A stretch of DNA of 64,000 bases, from assembly GCA_051645705.1 (NCBI GenBank), contig JBOFBU010000002.1:682001-746000 (forward strand), read 5' to 3'. This DNA is from UBA710 sp051645705. Its GTDB lineage: Bacteria; Bacillota_I; Bacilli_A; Mycoplasmatales; Metamycoplasmataceae. Below are positions 30,148 through 42,395 of this stretch, piece by piece; the stretch's first letter is position 1; each line of letters starts with the position of its first letter. Made by a program: the position numbers and the translations under genes. The notes under the pieces were generated by a model. It saw only the letters and a program-made list of their open reading frames with translations. It ran no database searches and was not told where the DNA came from.

Positions 30148-31217
30148 CGATGTCTTCTTTTAAAAGTATTAATTCAGTTCAATATTTTAGTTGATATATA
30201 TCATCTTTTAGCATTAACTCTATCAAAGTAAAAGGCATTGTAATATGATGAATTAATAATTAATCCGGCATATAAAAAGTAAGATAAAATTTGGACAAAG
30301 AAAATACAATATAAAAAAGTACCAATTGAACCAAATTTACTATAGTCAATAAGAGAAGTTAAATAACCAAATATCATTGTAAAGATAACTGTCGGAATTA
30401 ATGTTACAAGAATTCCTGGAGTTATTTGTTTAAAAGTAACTTTAAATAAAGGTGTAAATCTAAAAATTAAAGCAATTCCGATATAAAACCAAAAAATTAA
30501 AAAGAACAAAATTAAAAAGTAAAAAATAATTTCATATGTTAAACTTTTTTCTTCAAAGTTTTGTAGCAAAATTTGAATTAAAGGAATTAAAGAAGAAAGA
30601 GCGATTACGATAAAGACGGAAATGAAAAAAACAATCAAAATCGCCCTTAATCTTTTAATTACAAAATTTGTAATGGAATTATATTCATATATATTTGATT
30701 GTGAATCAACGAATTTAACAATCCCTTTAGAAGAAAATCAAATCAAAGTTAATAAAAACAAAATAAATGTTGTATTAACAACTATGGAATCAGAATCAAA
30801 ACTAATAATTAAGGAACTAAAACCTGGAATAATTCTTTGCAAAATATTTTTAACTAATATATCTTGTCACCCCGGAATTAAAGAGAAAAAGGACGTAACT
30901 ATAATAAAAATAGGAATAAGTGATAAAAATAAATATAAACCTAATCCGGCAGGGATGAAAAGAAAATTACTATTCGATAACTTTCCATAAGCTACATCAA
31001 TAATTTTTCTTCTTTTTACAGGATTTTTTAAATGTTTATTTTTAATCGAAATTAAAAAAGTAAAATAAATTAAGACTTTTATAAAACGAGAAACAATTGT
31101 ATTTTGTTTTGGAGGAGTATAAACGTAATCTAATAATCATTTATTTTTCTCTTTTTTCTCTTTTTTCTTGCTATAAGCGTCTCAACTTGCCTTTATTTTC
31201 CTTTTATTCCAAAACAT
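30144..31217 (-). CDS. YihY/UPF0761-family membrane protein
   Basis: 357 residues under code 4, about six membrane helices, with the family-like LSLIPIFIIVTSFFSLIPG, LTLIWFSSKGIVKFVDSQSNIYE and LIPTVIFTMIFGYLTSLI. YihY proteins were once mis-annotated as RNase BN; their function is unsettled, possibly transport or envelope-related. The ATG lies 14 bases inside the end of gatB, with GGAG five bases upstream, so it is the last gene of the gatCAB operon. Confidence 0.82.
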
Positions 31218-32634
31218 CTTTCTCCAATAAAGAAATTATAATTTCTTTTGCTGTTTTAATATCAATATTTCCGTTAAATTTTTGCATAATTTTTCCAAAT
31301 AAAAATTTTATACAACGATCTTGGTTAATCTTATAGTTATCTTTTAAGTCTTTATTTTCAGCGATTATTTGTTCTATAAATTCAATTAATTGATCATTAC
31401 TTATTGTAAAAACAAGATTATTTTCTTTAATGATTTCTTCTACAGTTTTTTTTGCATTTAAAAGCAAGGGAATTAATTGTTTTAGTTGTTTTCTATTCAA
31501 TTTATTTTTATTATATAAAGATATCGCTTCTTGTAAATCATCAATTTTAATATTTAATTCATTTAAGGAACAATTTTCTTTTTTAGCTAATGGAACTATT
31601 TCTGCAAAAAAAACTTTTGCTCATTCTTCACCATTATTAGTTTTTATTTTTTCAAAATATTCTCATGCTTCTATATCTTTTGAAAAAATGGAAATATATT
31701 GTTCGCTAATACCATTTGCTTTCATTCTTTTTTCAACTTGTTGAGGAAGTTCAGGAACGTTAATTGAATCAATGAAAGACTGTTCTAAAATAATTACTGG
31801 AATATTTGGTTCTGGGAAATATTTATAATCGATATTATTATCTTTTGTTCTCATTGAAATTAAATCATTTTTTTCTTCTGAAAATCTTTTTGTTTCTTGT
31901 TTTATTACAGAAGAAGAAAGAACTTGTTGTATTTGTTTTTCGGTTTCTAATTCAATAGCTTTTTTAATATTATTTAAAGAATTTAAATTTTTAATTTCCA
32001 CTTTTGTTCCAAATTCTTTTTCTCCAATTTTTCTTATAGATAAATTAATATCAACTCTTAATGATCCTTTGGCCATAATTGCATCAGAAATATTTAAATA
32101 TTTAGCAATTAAAGAAATATTTGAAACATATTCAACAACTTCATGAGCAGATCTTAAATCAGGCTCAGAAACAATTTCTATTAATGGAACTCCTGCTCTA
32201 TTGTAGTTTATATAAGTATTATCCCCTTTATGAATTTGTCTTGCAGTATCTTCTTCGATATGAATTCGATTAATTCTTATTTTCTTTTCATTATTTTCTT
32301 CATCTTTTATTAAAATATTTCCATCTTTACCTATTGGTCTAAATTGTTGAGTTATTTGAAAACATTTAGGAATATCAGTATAAAAATAATGTTTCCGATC
32401 AAAATGTAATTCATTATCTATTTTCATATTTAAAACTTTAGCTAATTTAATTGCTTTAATAACAGCTTCTTTATTAAGAGTTGGTAAAGTTCCAGGAAAA
32501 GCTAAATCAATCAGTGAAACAGTTGTATTAGGTAAACTTTCAAAATTATTTTCAGCTGAAGAAAATAATTTAGTTTTAGTATTTAATTCTAGATGAATTT
32601 CAATTCCAATTACAGATTCAAATTGTTTTTCCAT
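31204..32634 (-). CDS. gatB: Asp/Glu-tRNA amidotransferase subunit B
   Basis: 476 residues. Opens with FESVIGIEIHLELNTKTKLFSSAEN and contains NRAGVPLIEIVSEPDLRS and the C-terminal helical tail domain (YqeY-like) that contacts tRNA. GatB binds Glu-tRNA-Gln or Asp-tRNA-Asn and phosphorylates the acid before amidation. UGA(Trp) codons interrupt a naive reading near 31660. ATG overlaps the gatA stop (TAATG). Confidence 0.95.
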
Positions 32635-33953
32635 TATTTATTACCTCACATTTTCTCTAAAAATAAAGCATATGAAAAAAGCTTTTTATCGCTATAAATT
32701 TTTGCATCTATTGTAATATTAAAAGGCAGATTATTTTTTTCTCCTAATTTAAAATTTAATGAAGGATTTCCTATTAAATTACTACTTGTCAAAATAGATT
32801 TCATAAAATTATTTTCTAAATCATTTAATTCCGCAAATGAAGGTGCTATTGAAGGTGATGATGGAAAAATTAAAACATCACAATCATCATGAATTTCATT
32901 AAATCAATTAGAAATTTTTCTTCTTACTTTTTGCGCTCTTAAAAAAAGATCTTCTTGATTTTTTTCTTCAAGGAAAAAAGAACCTAAAGTTAACCTTCTT
33001 TGAACCATATAACCAAAACCATTTGTTCTGGTCTTAGTAAAAGTATCTACTCAAGAATCTCCCTCGATTCTTTCTCCAAAAATAATTCCATTCATATTTG
33101 ATAAATTTGATGAAGCTTCTGAAAAAGAAATAATATCATAAACAATTTTTATACAATTTAACAAATCAATATCTAATTTAATTTTTTTAGTTTTTATTCC
33201 TTGACTTTCAATTTTAGAAATAAATTTTTTATATTCATTAGCAATTTCTTCATCAACATAATCAAAACAATCAAAATAAGAAATTTTTGAAGGTTTTATT
33301 TCTTTTACACCATCAATATCTATTTCTAAAGAAGTCATATCTTTTTCATCTTTACCATAAATTGCTTTAGCAACTAAATAAGAATCATTAACATTATGAG
33401 CAAATCAAGCAACGGTATCTAAAGATGAGGCATATTGAAAAAGGCCTCATCTTGATGTAGCTCCATATGATGGTTTAAAACCTACACAACCAATATAGGA
33501 TGCCGGCAATCTAACAGAATCTCCTGTATCTGAAGCGATTGCAAAAGAAATATTTTCAGTTAATGTTGCAGCAGAACCAGAAGAAGATCCACCAACTATT
33601 CTAGAATTATCTAAAGGATTTTTTACTACACCATTACATGAATATGTTCCGGTACCACCTAAAGCTAATTCATCACAATTTACTTTAGCTACAATATTTG
33701 CTCCAGCATCAAAAATTTTCTTTAATATTTCCGCTGAATAAAGAGGTGAAAAATTTTCTAATATTTTTGAAGAAGCAGTAGATTTTTCATTTTCCATTGC
33801 AAAGTTTTCTTTTAAAGTAAAAACACAATTTTTTAAAATTCCGTCTTTAGTATTATTTTCTTTTTCAAAAACTTTTTTAACAGCATTATTATCATCTTTT
33901 AATAATTCTTTTTTAGCTTTTTCAAAATTACCTTTATTTATTATTTCTAACAT
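32634..33953 (-). CDS. gatA: Asp/Glu-tRNA amidotransferase subunit A
   Basis: 439 residues of the amidase-signature family: Lys in CVFTLKENFAMEN, GGSSSGSAATLTENISFAIASDTGDS with the Ser-cisSer pair, and VGFKPSYGATSRWGLFQYASSLDT. It releases ammonia from glutamine or asparagine for GatB. It is shorter than the usual ~485 residues because of a trimmed N-terminus. It lies three bases after gatC and overlaps gatB by one base. Confidence 0.95.
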
Positions 33954-33956
33954 ATA

Positions 33957-34238
33957 TTATTTAATTATCCTTTTTATAATAATAAAATCTTCATCTTTTT
34001 CTTTTGAATTTAAAAGTACTTTTTCTTTATCTAACATTTTTCCTATTTCATCTTCTCTTAAAAAAGATGTTTTAGGAGATATTCTAAACATTGGTTCGAT
34101 ATTTGAGATATCAATTTTTCTTAATAAATTAAGATTTTCATTAATAAAATCAAACTCTTTTTCAAGCTGTATAATAACTTCGTCATTTGCATTAATTAAT
34201 ATTTTTTTACTTAATTCTAAAAATTCTTCTTTTTTCAT
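33957..34238 (-). CDS. gatC: Asp/Glu-tRNA amidotransferase subunit C
   Basis: 93 residues with the GatC pattern: an N-terminal helical segment LELSKKILI, then a DISNIEPMFRISPKTSFLREDEIG segment, which wraps GatA. It is first in the minus-strand gatC-gatA-gatB operon and its ATG opens onto a 256-bp AT-rich region. Confidence 0.88.
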   Translation of the reverse strand: MKKEEFLELSKKILINANDEVIIQLEKEFDFINENLNLLRKIDISNIEPMFRISPKTSFLREDEIGKMLDKEKVLLNSKEKDEDFIIIKRIIK

Positions 34239-34494
34239 ATTAATTATATTTTATAGATAATTTTATTATTATTAATTTTTTTATATATTAAATTTTGGGT
34301 TTAATTTTTCTTCTTTTTTTCTTTTATATTTCCTTTATTTGTTTATAAAAATAAATAAAATAATAATTTTGATATAAAAAACGCATTTATTTTCTTAAAT
34401 AACTTAATTAATTAACTAAAATAAAAATTAATATTTAATTATTTTATTTTAGTTTAAAATTTATTTAATAGATTTAAATTTTAAAGGAATATAT
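34239..34494. promoter_or_regulatory. Divergent gatC/helicase intergenic region
   Basis: 256 bp, nearly all A/T, with several TATAAT-like strings on both strands and AAAGGA before the helicase ATG. A stretch around 34400-34455 (TTAATTAATTAACTAAAATAAA and its partner) can fold weakly. No operator, ORF or RNA gene is recognised. Confidence 0.4.
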
Positions 34495-37400
34495 ATGAAA
34501 AAAGCGATAAAACAAAAACTATTAAATTTAGTAACAATTAATCCAATAGATTATTGTGTTAAAACAAATTTAACACCAAGACATATTGATATTCTGAAAT
34601 ATGTAAAAAAAGATTTATTTATAAATTTTATAAATAAAGAAGTTTCTCAAATAGAAATTTCAACAGCTTCTGGAGTTGCTTTTTTTGAAGATGAACTTTC
34701 TAAAACAAAAAACGCAGATGAATTTTTAAATATTATTAATGAAAGTGGTTTCATTGTTTTAGATAATATGAAAAAAGGATTAGAAACACAATTTGAATTA
34801 ACAAAGAAAAAAGCACTTACTCATTTTGTTTCTGAAATGAAATCATCTAAAAAAACTTTTATCGGTTTAAATAGAATTGCAAAACAATACTATAACGATA
34901 CAGCTGTTTGACCTCTTCATATTTCTTATAAATTTTTAAAAGGAAAAGTTAATAGTACTTTCTCAATAAAGGCTCCATTAATTTTACAAAAAGTTGAATT
35001 AGTTGAAGAAGGATCAAAACTATTTTTAAGAAGAATTGATGACGAAATAATTATTAATGAAAAATTAATGGTTATTTTAAATAAAGAGCACCCAACAAAT
35101 ACTAATTCATCTGAGTTATTAAAACCAATTCCATTTAATGAACTTATTGAAAAAATTGAAGAAATGGTTGGTTATAAAATTAATGAAATTGAAAAAGAAG
35201 CAATTAATTTTATTAAAGAAGATCCTAAATTTATTTTAGAAAATTATCCAACATTAAAAATTGAAGATTCAGCTGTTCTTGGAATATTTGAACCAGGTGG
35301 ATCAGCTTTAAAACAAGATTTAGAAAAAATTATTGAACTTGATGTAGATCCTTTTGAAAATCAAATAGATACAAAATTTAAATCAATTGAATTTTATGAA
35401 AAAAAAGTTATTGAAGATTTAAATTTATTAGAAATAAATAGACCATTAAATATTTTCCAAAAATATGCAGTAGCTTCTTCATTACAACAATCAACATTAA
35501 TTTATGGTCCTCCAGGAACTGGAAAATCTGAAGTTATCGCAAATATTATCTCTAATGCTTTAGTGAATGGGAAAAATGTTTTAATGGCTTCAGAGAAAAA
35601 AGCCGCTCTTGATGTTTTAACTTCAAGAATGAATTCACTTTCTCAATTTACACTTTATCTTTGTGATAATCATAATGTAGAAAAATTTTATAAAAAAATT
35701 GATTCATTAAATACATTATTAGGAACACAATGATATCGTGAACCATCTAAATATACAAGAAATGCTCCCTTTGAACCATTAAAAATGGATAAAGATGAAT
35801 TAATGTTCTTTAAAAACTATACAGATTGATATGAAGAACTTTTAAAATTAATTAAAAAACATTGAAAAATAGAAGATTATAATGATTCAATTTTTAATTA
35901 TGATTTTGCAAAATACCAAGAATTAAAAAATGAAGTTGGTGAGCAAATAATCGGTGAATGACTTACAAGTATATTTGTTGAAGGAAATGAAAAAAAATCT
36001 ATTTATGAATCAGTAATTGAACTAATGCTTGAATATAATATAACTAAAATTGATGATTTTTTTGATGAATATATTAAATATAAAAAATTTGTTAAGAAAT
36101 TTAAATTAGAAGAAGAATTCAGCTCAATTAATTTAGCTAAACATCTTAAAACTATAAAAGTAAAAATTACATACAATTTAAAACTTGTTGAATTATTTTT
36201 ATTGGGTGGTAAACAATTAATTACCCTTTTTGAAAATTATTTTGAATTTAAAAATATATATGAAAATACAAAAGAATTTATCGAATTTAATGAAAAAACT
36301 TTAAAACAAAAAGTTTCATTTTTAGAAATGATTGATAATTATTTAGTTTTTATAAAAGCATTATTTGCTAAAAAACCAGAATTCAAAGAAGAAAAGAAAG
36401 AATCATTAATTGAAATTGCTCGTATATGTGAAGAATTCAAAGAAAAACATAAAGTAGAATTATATAAAAATAATTGAATAGATTTTTTTGAAGAAAATGG
36501 AAGAAAAATTGAAAAATTCTTAGAAGTTTTTAATGAAAATAAAGAAGATATTCAAAAATCAGAAATTATTTTTGCTGAATTTGTTGTAAATAAAAAAATT
36601 ATAAATAATATTGAACATTGTGAATTACCACTTAAAATAGTTAAAAATACTTCTAAAAATCTAGAAGATAATATTCAAATGTTTACAGATTTTGTAAAAA
36701 ATATTGAAATTTTAGAATCAGAATTTTTTGAAGACTTTATTTCATTTAAAGAATTTTTCAATTATGATTTAGATTTTCTTTCAAAACTTTATAAAATAAA
36801 AAATATTTTTACAAATGCAAATACTAAAATATTAAAAGAATGATCTTGATTATCTCTTCCGTATTTAAAAACATTATATTTAGAAAACTTTACATTATTT
36901 GATCTTGAAAAAGTAGGAATGGTAATGAAAGATATTTCAGCTCCTATTTCTTCTGAACAATTTTCTAAATTAAAAATAATTTCTTTATGAAATGATATAG
37001 TAAAAGAAATTCCAATGTTTTTAGAAATTAAAGGAATTCATCTTCAAGATATTATTACTCAATTAAGAAAAGAAGCAATTAGATCTTCTTCAATAGTGGA
37101 AGAATTAATTTTTAAAAAATATATTAACGCTTTAAGAAATTATTTAATTAAACTTTCAAGAGATGAAAAAGATGAAATAGCTAATGTATTAAGAATAGCA
37201 TCTTCAGGAACATATCCACCAATTACACAATTTGTTAAAAAATATTATTATTCACTTAAAAAAATATTCCCTGTATGAGTTGCAAATCCTGATAATGTAG
37301 CGGACATGATTCCATTAGTTCAAGATGATTTTGATTATGGAATTTTTGATGAGGCTTCACAGATGTCAATTGAAAGATCATACCCATTAATTTTTAGAAC

Positions 37401-38652
37401 AAAAATAAAAGTTGTTTCAGGAGATGATAAACAATTAAAACCATCATCATTCTTTATGAATAAAGCATCAAATGAGACTTTTGAATTAGATGATTTTGAT
37501 GCAGCTGAATCATTACTTGATAGAGCAAAAGTTTCTTGATGAAATGAATTCCATTTAAAAAATCATTATCGTTCTGATTCAAAAGAACTTATTGAATTTT
37601 CAAATAAATTTATCTACAATAATAATTTAGAGGTTGCCACAAAAGCTGGTAATATTCAAAAAGGAATTGAAGTTTACAATGTTAATGGAACTTGAAATCA
37701 AATTAATAAAGAAGAAGCTGATAAAACAATTGAATTATTAATAAAACATCATGAAGAATATGAAAAAATATTAGTAATTACATTCAATTCAAAACAATCA
37801 CAATTAATTGAAAGTATGTTAATTGAAAAATCTTCTACTTTCCCTGAATTATTAAAGGAAAAAATTGAAAATAATAATATTATTATTACTAATTTAGAAA
37901 ATGTTCAAGGTAATGAAGGAGATTTAGTTATTCTTTCTATTTCTTATGGGAAAAATATTGAAGGAATAGTTAGAAATAATTTTGGTCCATTAAATTCAAA
38001 AGGTGGATCAAATAGATTAAATGTTGCAATTACAAGAGCAAAAAGCAAAATGATCGTTTTAAAATCATTAAATGGAGATGAAATTAAAATTGCTAATATA
38101 AATAATAAAAACGCTATTATATTTAAAAAATTCATTGAATATTTAGATTTAATAAATTCAGAAAATGCTGTTGAATCAATTGAAGTAATTAATGAAGAAA
38201 TGGAAAATTTAGATTCTATTAATGAAGGAACAACAGAATTAAAAATAAGAGAAATCAATGAATTAGAAACTAAAAATGAGCAAATTGAATATTCTCAACA
38301 AATTACAAAAAATATTTATGCAGATTTAATTAAATCATTAAGTTCAAGATATGAAATTAAAGTAGATTATCGTGTAGGATCAAAAAATATTGATTTATTA
38401 ATAGTAAATAAAACTGATCAAAAAATTATTAAAGCAATTTTAATTGAAAAATGAAAAAATAATAGAACAGTAAAAGAAATGATTCAAGAAATTGATCGTC
38501 AATATTTCCTAGAAGACCGTGGATATAGTACATTTAAAGTTAAAGAATATGAATGAAATATTGATAAAACAAAACTAATTGAAAAAATTAAAAATTCATT
38601 ATCTAATCAAGCTGGACAATTAGATTATATAATTTGACAATCTGAAAAATAA
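34495..38652 (+). CDS. Large superfamily 1 helicase with C-terminal nuclease-like domain
   Basis: 1385 residues, open through many UGA(Trp) codons. Walker A GPPGTGKS at 338-345; Walker B FDEASQM with Asp952; SGDDKQLKPS (motif III); HYRS; a C-terminal RecA-like part with NVQGNEGDLVILSIS and RLNVAITRAKSKMIVL (motifs V/VI). About 600 mainly helical residues are inserted between motifs I and II. The last ~130 residues (YRVGSKNIDLLIVN ... ILIEKWK) fit a PD-(D/E)xK nuclease of the Vsr/DUF559 kind. The architecture resembles DUF4011-type or Upf1/Dna2-like helicases common in mycoplasmas; a role in repair or defence is inference. Confidence 0.85.
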
Positions 38653-38700
38653 ATTAGTCCAATATTAATATATTGATAATTTAAAATAAAAATATTTTGT

Positions 38701-38706
38701 TATAAT
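38701..38706 (+). promoter_or_regulatory. Extended -10 promoter of rplJ-rplL
   Basis: TATAAT preceded by TG one base upstream (TTTTGTTATAAT), a classic extended -10, located seven bases before the L10 leader helix. TTGATA at 38673-38678 is too far away to be the normal -35. Confidence 0.6.
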
Positions 38707-38712
38707 TATAAA

Positions 38713-38797
38713 TGCAATATATGAAGACCTTAGCTGATGAAAATCTTAATTTGCTAACAAGTATATAATCTTTAATATTTATTGCAATATTTTTTAA
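38713..38797 (+). ncRNA. Ribosomal protein L10 leader
   Basis: An mRNA leader before rplJ. TGCAATA (38713-38719) pairs with TATTGCA (38780-38786) to close a stem over a GAAGACCTTAGCTGATGAAAA-type internal segment, as in L10 leaders where the L10-(L7/L12) complex binds and represses its own synthesis. A T run follows the closing arm. The assignment rests on position and the closing helix rather than a covariance search. Confidence 0.6.
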
Positions 38798-38818
38798 ATG
38801 TTTGGAGGTGTATATAAT

Positions 38819-39313
38819 TTGAATAAATTTCAAAATAAAAAAAGAGAAACTGTTAAAGAAATAAAAAACAAAATAGAATCATCAAAATCTATGATAATAG
38901 CTCAATATGATACTATAACAGTTAAAGGCTTACAAGAACTAAGAAAACAAGCTAAAGAAAAAGATGTTTTTATTAAAGTATATAAAAATAGATTAGTTAA
39001 AAAAGCTTTAGAATCAACTGATTTAGAAAGTCTTAATTCTTCATTAGTTGGTCAGAATTTATTTGCATTTGCAAATTCTGATTCAATTTCAGCTGCAAAA
39101 ATTTTAGCAGAGTTTTCTAAAAAGAATTCAGCACTTCAATTAAAAGAAGGAATTTTTGAAAATAAAGTTATTTCACATGAAGAAGTAATGGAAATCGCTT
39201 CATTACCTTCATATGAAGAAGCACTTACAATGCTTGCAAGTTCATTACTTGGTGGACTTAAACAATTATCAATTGGTTTAAAAATGTTAGTTGATGAAAA
39301 TCACATAAATTAA
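38819..39313 (+). CDS. rplJ: Ribosomal protein L10
   Basis: 164 residues: NKFQNKKRETVKEIKNKI, SKSMIIAQYDTITVKGLQEL, YKNRLVKKALEST and the C-terminal helix that carries L12 dimers. I choose the TTG at 38819, not the in-frame ATG at 38798, because the perfect ribosome site GGAGGTG (38804-38810) lies between them, eight bases before the TTG. L10 anchors the L12 stalk to 23S rRNA. It is co-transcribed with rplL. Confidence 0.95.
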   Translation: MNKFQNKKRETVKEIKNKIESSKSMIIAQYDTITVKGLQELRKQAKEKDVFIKVYKNRLVKKALESTDLESLNSSLVGQNLFAFANSDSISAAKILAEFSKKNSALQLKEGIFENKVISHEEVMEIASLPSYEEALTMLASSLLGGLKQLSIGLKMLVDENHIN

Positions 39314-39345
39314 AAATAAAATAAAAATAAAAAAAGGAAATAAAA

Positions 39346-39711
39346 ATGTCAAAAATTACAAAAGAATCATTTATAGAATCATTAAAAACAATGACTATTC
39401 AAGAAGTTATGGAATTAGTTAATGCAATGAAAGAAGAATTTGGAATCGATCCATCAGCTGTTGCAGTAGCAGCAGGACCTGCTGCCGTTGTTGAAGAAAA
39501 AACAGCTTTCACTGTTACTCTTAAATCTGATGGTGGTAAAAAAGTTAATGTTATTAAAGTTGTTAAAGACTTAACAGGATTAGGATTAATGGAAGCAAAA
39601 GCATTAGTTGAATCAGCTCCATGTGCTATTAAAGAAAACATTAAAAAAGAAGAAGCTGCAGAAATAGAAGCTAAATTAAAAGAAGCTGGTGCAGAAGTAG
39701 TAGTTTCTTAA
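39346..39711 (+). CDS. rplL: Ribosomal protein L7/L12
   Basis: 121 residues with an N-terminal dimerisation helix (LKTMTIQEVMELVNAMKEEFG), an Ala-rich hinge (AVAVAAGPAAVVEE), and the C-terminal globular domain EEKTAFTVTLKSDGGKKVNVIK ... GLGLMEAKALVESAP. It forms the flexible stalk that recruits translation factors. AAAGGA precedes the ATG, 32 bp after rplJ. Confidence 0.98.
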   Translation: MSKITKESFIESLKTMTIQEVMELVNAMKEEFGIDPSAVAVAAGPAAVVEEKTAFTVTLKSDGGKKVNVIKVVKDLTGLGLMEAKALVESAPCAIKENIKKEEAAEIEAKLKEAGAEVVVS

Positions 39712-39735
39712 GAAAATACATACTAATTAATTATT

Positions 39736-39772
39736 AAAACTTGATTATTTTATTATAATTAAGTTTTTTTTA
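39736..39772 (+). terminator. Terminator of the rplJ-rplL operon
   Basis: A 12-bp stem, AAAACTTGATTA (39736-39747) with TAATTAAGTTTT (39756-39767), including one G-U, followed by a T run. Confidence 0.8.
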
Positions 39773-39815
39773 TTCTTTTAATATTTTAAAAAAATAAAAG
39801 AATATAATAAATTAT

Positions 39816-41615
39816 ATGATTTCTTTATTTAAATTAATTAATAAGTATTTTTGAAAGGGATGAATAGGACCAATTTTTGCATTTTTAATACCACCAATTC
39901 TAGTTTTTTTTCTAGGTGTTATAATGGGGGTAAATTCGATAATGCCGAATGGATTATTTGTTCCAATTATTACAATATCATTAATATTTGTCCCACAATC
40001 TATTTTCGAATTTAAAAACTCAAGCTTATTAAAAAGAATTGGAGCCACTCCAATTAAACCTTTTAAATTTTTATTAGTAATTATTCTTTTTAATTTCATA
40101 ATAATTGTTTTATCAGTAATTATTTTATTTATCATGTGTTTTGGAATATTTTATATATCAAGTATTGAAAATTCAAATTTTGGTTTTGCCTCAACAGAAA
40201 TTCATCCTTTTCCCCATCAACCTGAAAAATTTTATACTCTTCCAGGTTGAAATGAAATTATTCAAAATATCGATTATCCTTCATTTATATATAGTTCTAT
40301 ATTACTTACTTTTGTATGTATGAGTATAGGAGTATTAATTTCTTCATTTGCAAGATCCACATTATTTATTCAAGGTTTTGGAATAACAATTGTTTTAATT
40401 TCTTTCTTTATAGCTCCTATCGTTCTTCCGATGTGAATGGTAGGTTCGATTGAATCAATTAAAATAATTGGATATTTTTTACCAATTAGATATCCTATTG
40501 CATTATGTGTAGAAAGTTTTCATAGTGGAATATATGCACAAGAAGGATTTCCAGAATTAATGAATATAAATAATGTTGGATTATCAATTTCATCGATATG
40601 AGATATTAATCAAGATTATAAAATATTTAATACATTTTCTCCTTTATTTCCTGATCAAGTTTCGAAAAATATTATTACTATTTTTCGAAAAGAAGATAAA
40701 ATAGCAAATCATGTGTTACCTTATTTTTTTACTTTACTTTTTTTATTTATAACTTCTCAAAAATTTTCATGAAGTTCAAGAGGTTCAAAAAAAATATCTT
40801 GAAGAGTAGATTTAGTTTTTAAATCATATTATAAAAATTTTAAAGATTATCAAAATGAAATAAGATCTTCTAAAAAAAATAAATTAATTCCTAAAAAAGA
40901 AGATAATGAAAATATTCTTGAAATTAATAATATAATGAAAATATTTGCAAATAAGCATGAAGAAGTAAGGGCTTGTGATAATGTAAATTTTAAAATAAAA
41001 CGAAATGAAAATATTGCAATTATAGGTGGTAATGGCGCTGGAAAAACAACTCTTGTGGAAATGATAATAGGATTAAATAAACCAGATTCAGGAAATTTTA
41101 ATTATAACTTTAAATATGAAAAAAATTTCCAAGAAGGAATAGGAATTCAATTTCAAGACTCTAATTATCCATTCGGTCTAAAATGTAAAGATATAGTTAA
41201 ATTTGTAATTGATTCATACAAATTAGAAATTTCTGATAAAGAATTAGAATCACTAATCTCTGAGTTTGGAATTAAATCATTTTATAATAAAAATGCAAGT
41301 AGTCTTTCAGGTGGACAACAACAAAGATTAAACTTATTATTGGCCATTATTCATAAACCAAAAATTGTCTTTTTAGATGAACTTTCAAATGGTTTAGATA
41401 TTAAAATTAAAAATAGTATTAAAACATTTATTAAACAATTTGCAATAGATAATAATATTACAATTGTTATCGTTTCTCATGATGTTAATGAAATCCAATA
41501 TTTATGCAAAAAAATAGTAATTTTACAAAAAGGAAAATTAGTTATTGAAAAACTTATTCAAGATGTTTTAATAGAAAATGATAATTTAGAAAATTATATA
41601 AGTAAATATATTTAA
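39816..41615 (+). CDS. Fused ABC-2 exporter (permease-ATPase in one chain)
   Basis: 599 residues without an internal stop under code 4. Residues 1-320 are an ABC-2 permease with about six helices; a charged linker (about 325-375) leads to an ATPase with Walker A GGNGAGKT at 404-411, FQDSNYPFGLKCKDI, LSGGQQQRL, VFLDELSNGLD and VSHDVNE. The minus-strand pair at 9.3-11.0 kb has the same order and similar sequence but is split by a TAA at the equivalent linker (SSRGSKKISW here, SNR-stop-GNKMIKK there). Function: ATP-driven export, substrate unknown. It converges on dps with a four-base gap. Confidence 0.87.
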
Positions 41616-41619
41616 TTTT

Positions 41620-42036
41620 CTATTTAGCTGTTTTAGTAAATTTTCATCTTCATTTATCAGTAGAAACATATATTTCATCTAATAATGGTTGAATTACATT
41701 TGTACCTTCAACTTGATCACATAAATCAATTATTATAGATAAATCATTAGCGATTATTTCCGATAATTCTTTTGCTTCAAATTCTTTAACTGGAATTTCT
41801 TTAATTTTTGATAATTCTAAAGATTCTTTTAATGTTCCTACAGAAAGATGTCCGTGCATTACAATTTTTTCAGCAACACTATCAAAAAACTCTGAGAAGT
41901 CTTTAAACAAATCTTCAGTTGCTTGGTGAAGAGAAAAAAACTCTTTTCCTTTCATATTTCAATGAATACTATAAACTTTATTTGTAAAAACAATTAAAGA
42001 ACTTTGTAAAATTTTTAATTTGTCGATATTTTTCAT
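41620..42036 (-). CDS. dps: Dps/ferritin-like protein
   Basis: 138 residues. The Dps ferroxidase signature is visible: YSIHWNMKGKEFFSLHQATEDLFKDFSEFFDSVAEKI, with the first metal-binding His at about 29 and the Asp/Glu of the neighbouring subunit further on. Dps dodecamers oxidise Fe(II) with peroxide and store iron, protecting DNA. It is slightly short at the N-terminus, lacking a DNA-binding lysine tail. AAGGAAG precedes the ATG. It follows the galactose operon on the same strand after about 46 bp and may have its own promoter. Confidence 0.85.
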
Positions 42037-42082
42037 ATTACTTCCTTTATTACTATAAATTATATAATACATATTTATTTAC

Positions 42083-42391
42083 TTAACACAATTTACTATT
42101 TCAATAATTAATCCCATTATCGATATCATCATCACTATCTGGCTCATTTTTATATAACTTATGAACACCATATATCTTGATATAAAAAGGTTGCAACTCT
42201 TTTGGAATTCATGTTTGGGAAAAGTCTAATCCTTTTTTAAATAAATCAACTATTTCATATTTAGTATAAATATGATTATCTATAATAATATTTTTCTTAT
42301 CTATTTTGTCTAAATAATCTCAGCCACCTCATATAAAACAAGGCTTTTTATCTTTGCCTCATCAAACTAATGAATAATATTTTTCAGTCAT
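42083..42391 (-). CDS. Small Trp-rich hypothetical protein
   Basis: 102 residues that exist only if UGA is Trp: six of its codons are TGA, several near the start (SLVWWGKDKKPCFIWGGWDYL). No membrane segment; an acidic patch DSDDDID lies near the C-terminus. It begins five bases after the galT-galM stop with no clear ribosome site, so it may be translationally coupled as the last operon gene. No family is recognised. Confidence 0.6.
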
Positions 42392-42395
42392 ATTA

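Noticed and set aside
30622..31744. Plus-strand ORFs of 79-122 codons opposite yihY and gatB
   Set aside because: They are shadows of well-supported minus-strand genes with family motifs; no ribosome sites or recognisable products.
38798..38818. ATG at 38798 as the start of rplJ
   Set aside because: The strong ribosome site GGAGGTG lies after this ATG and is correctly spaced for the TTG at 38819, which also gives the normal L10 N-terminus.
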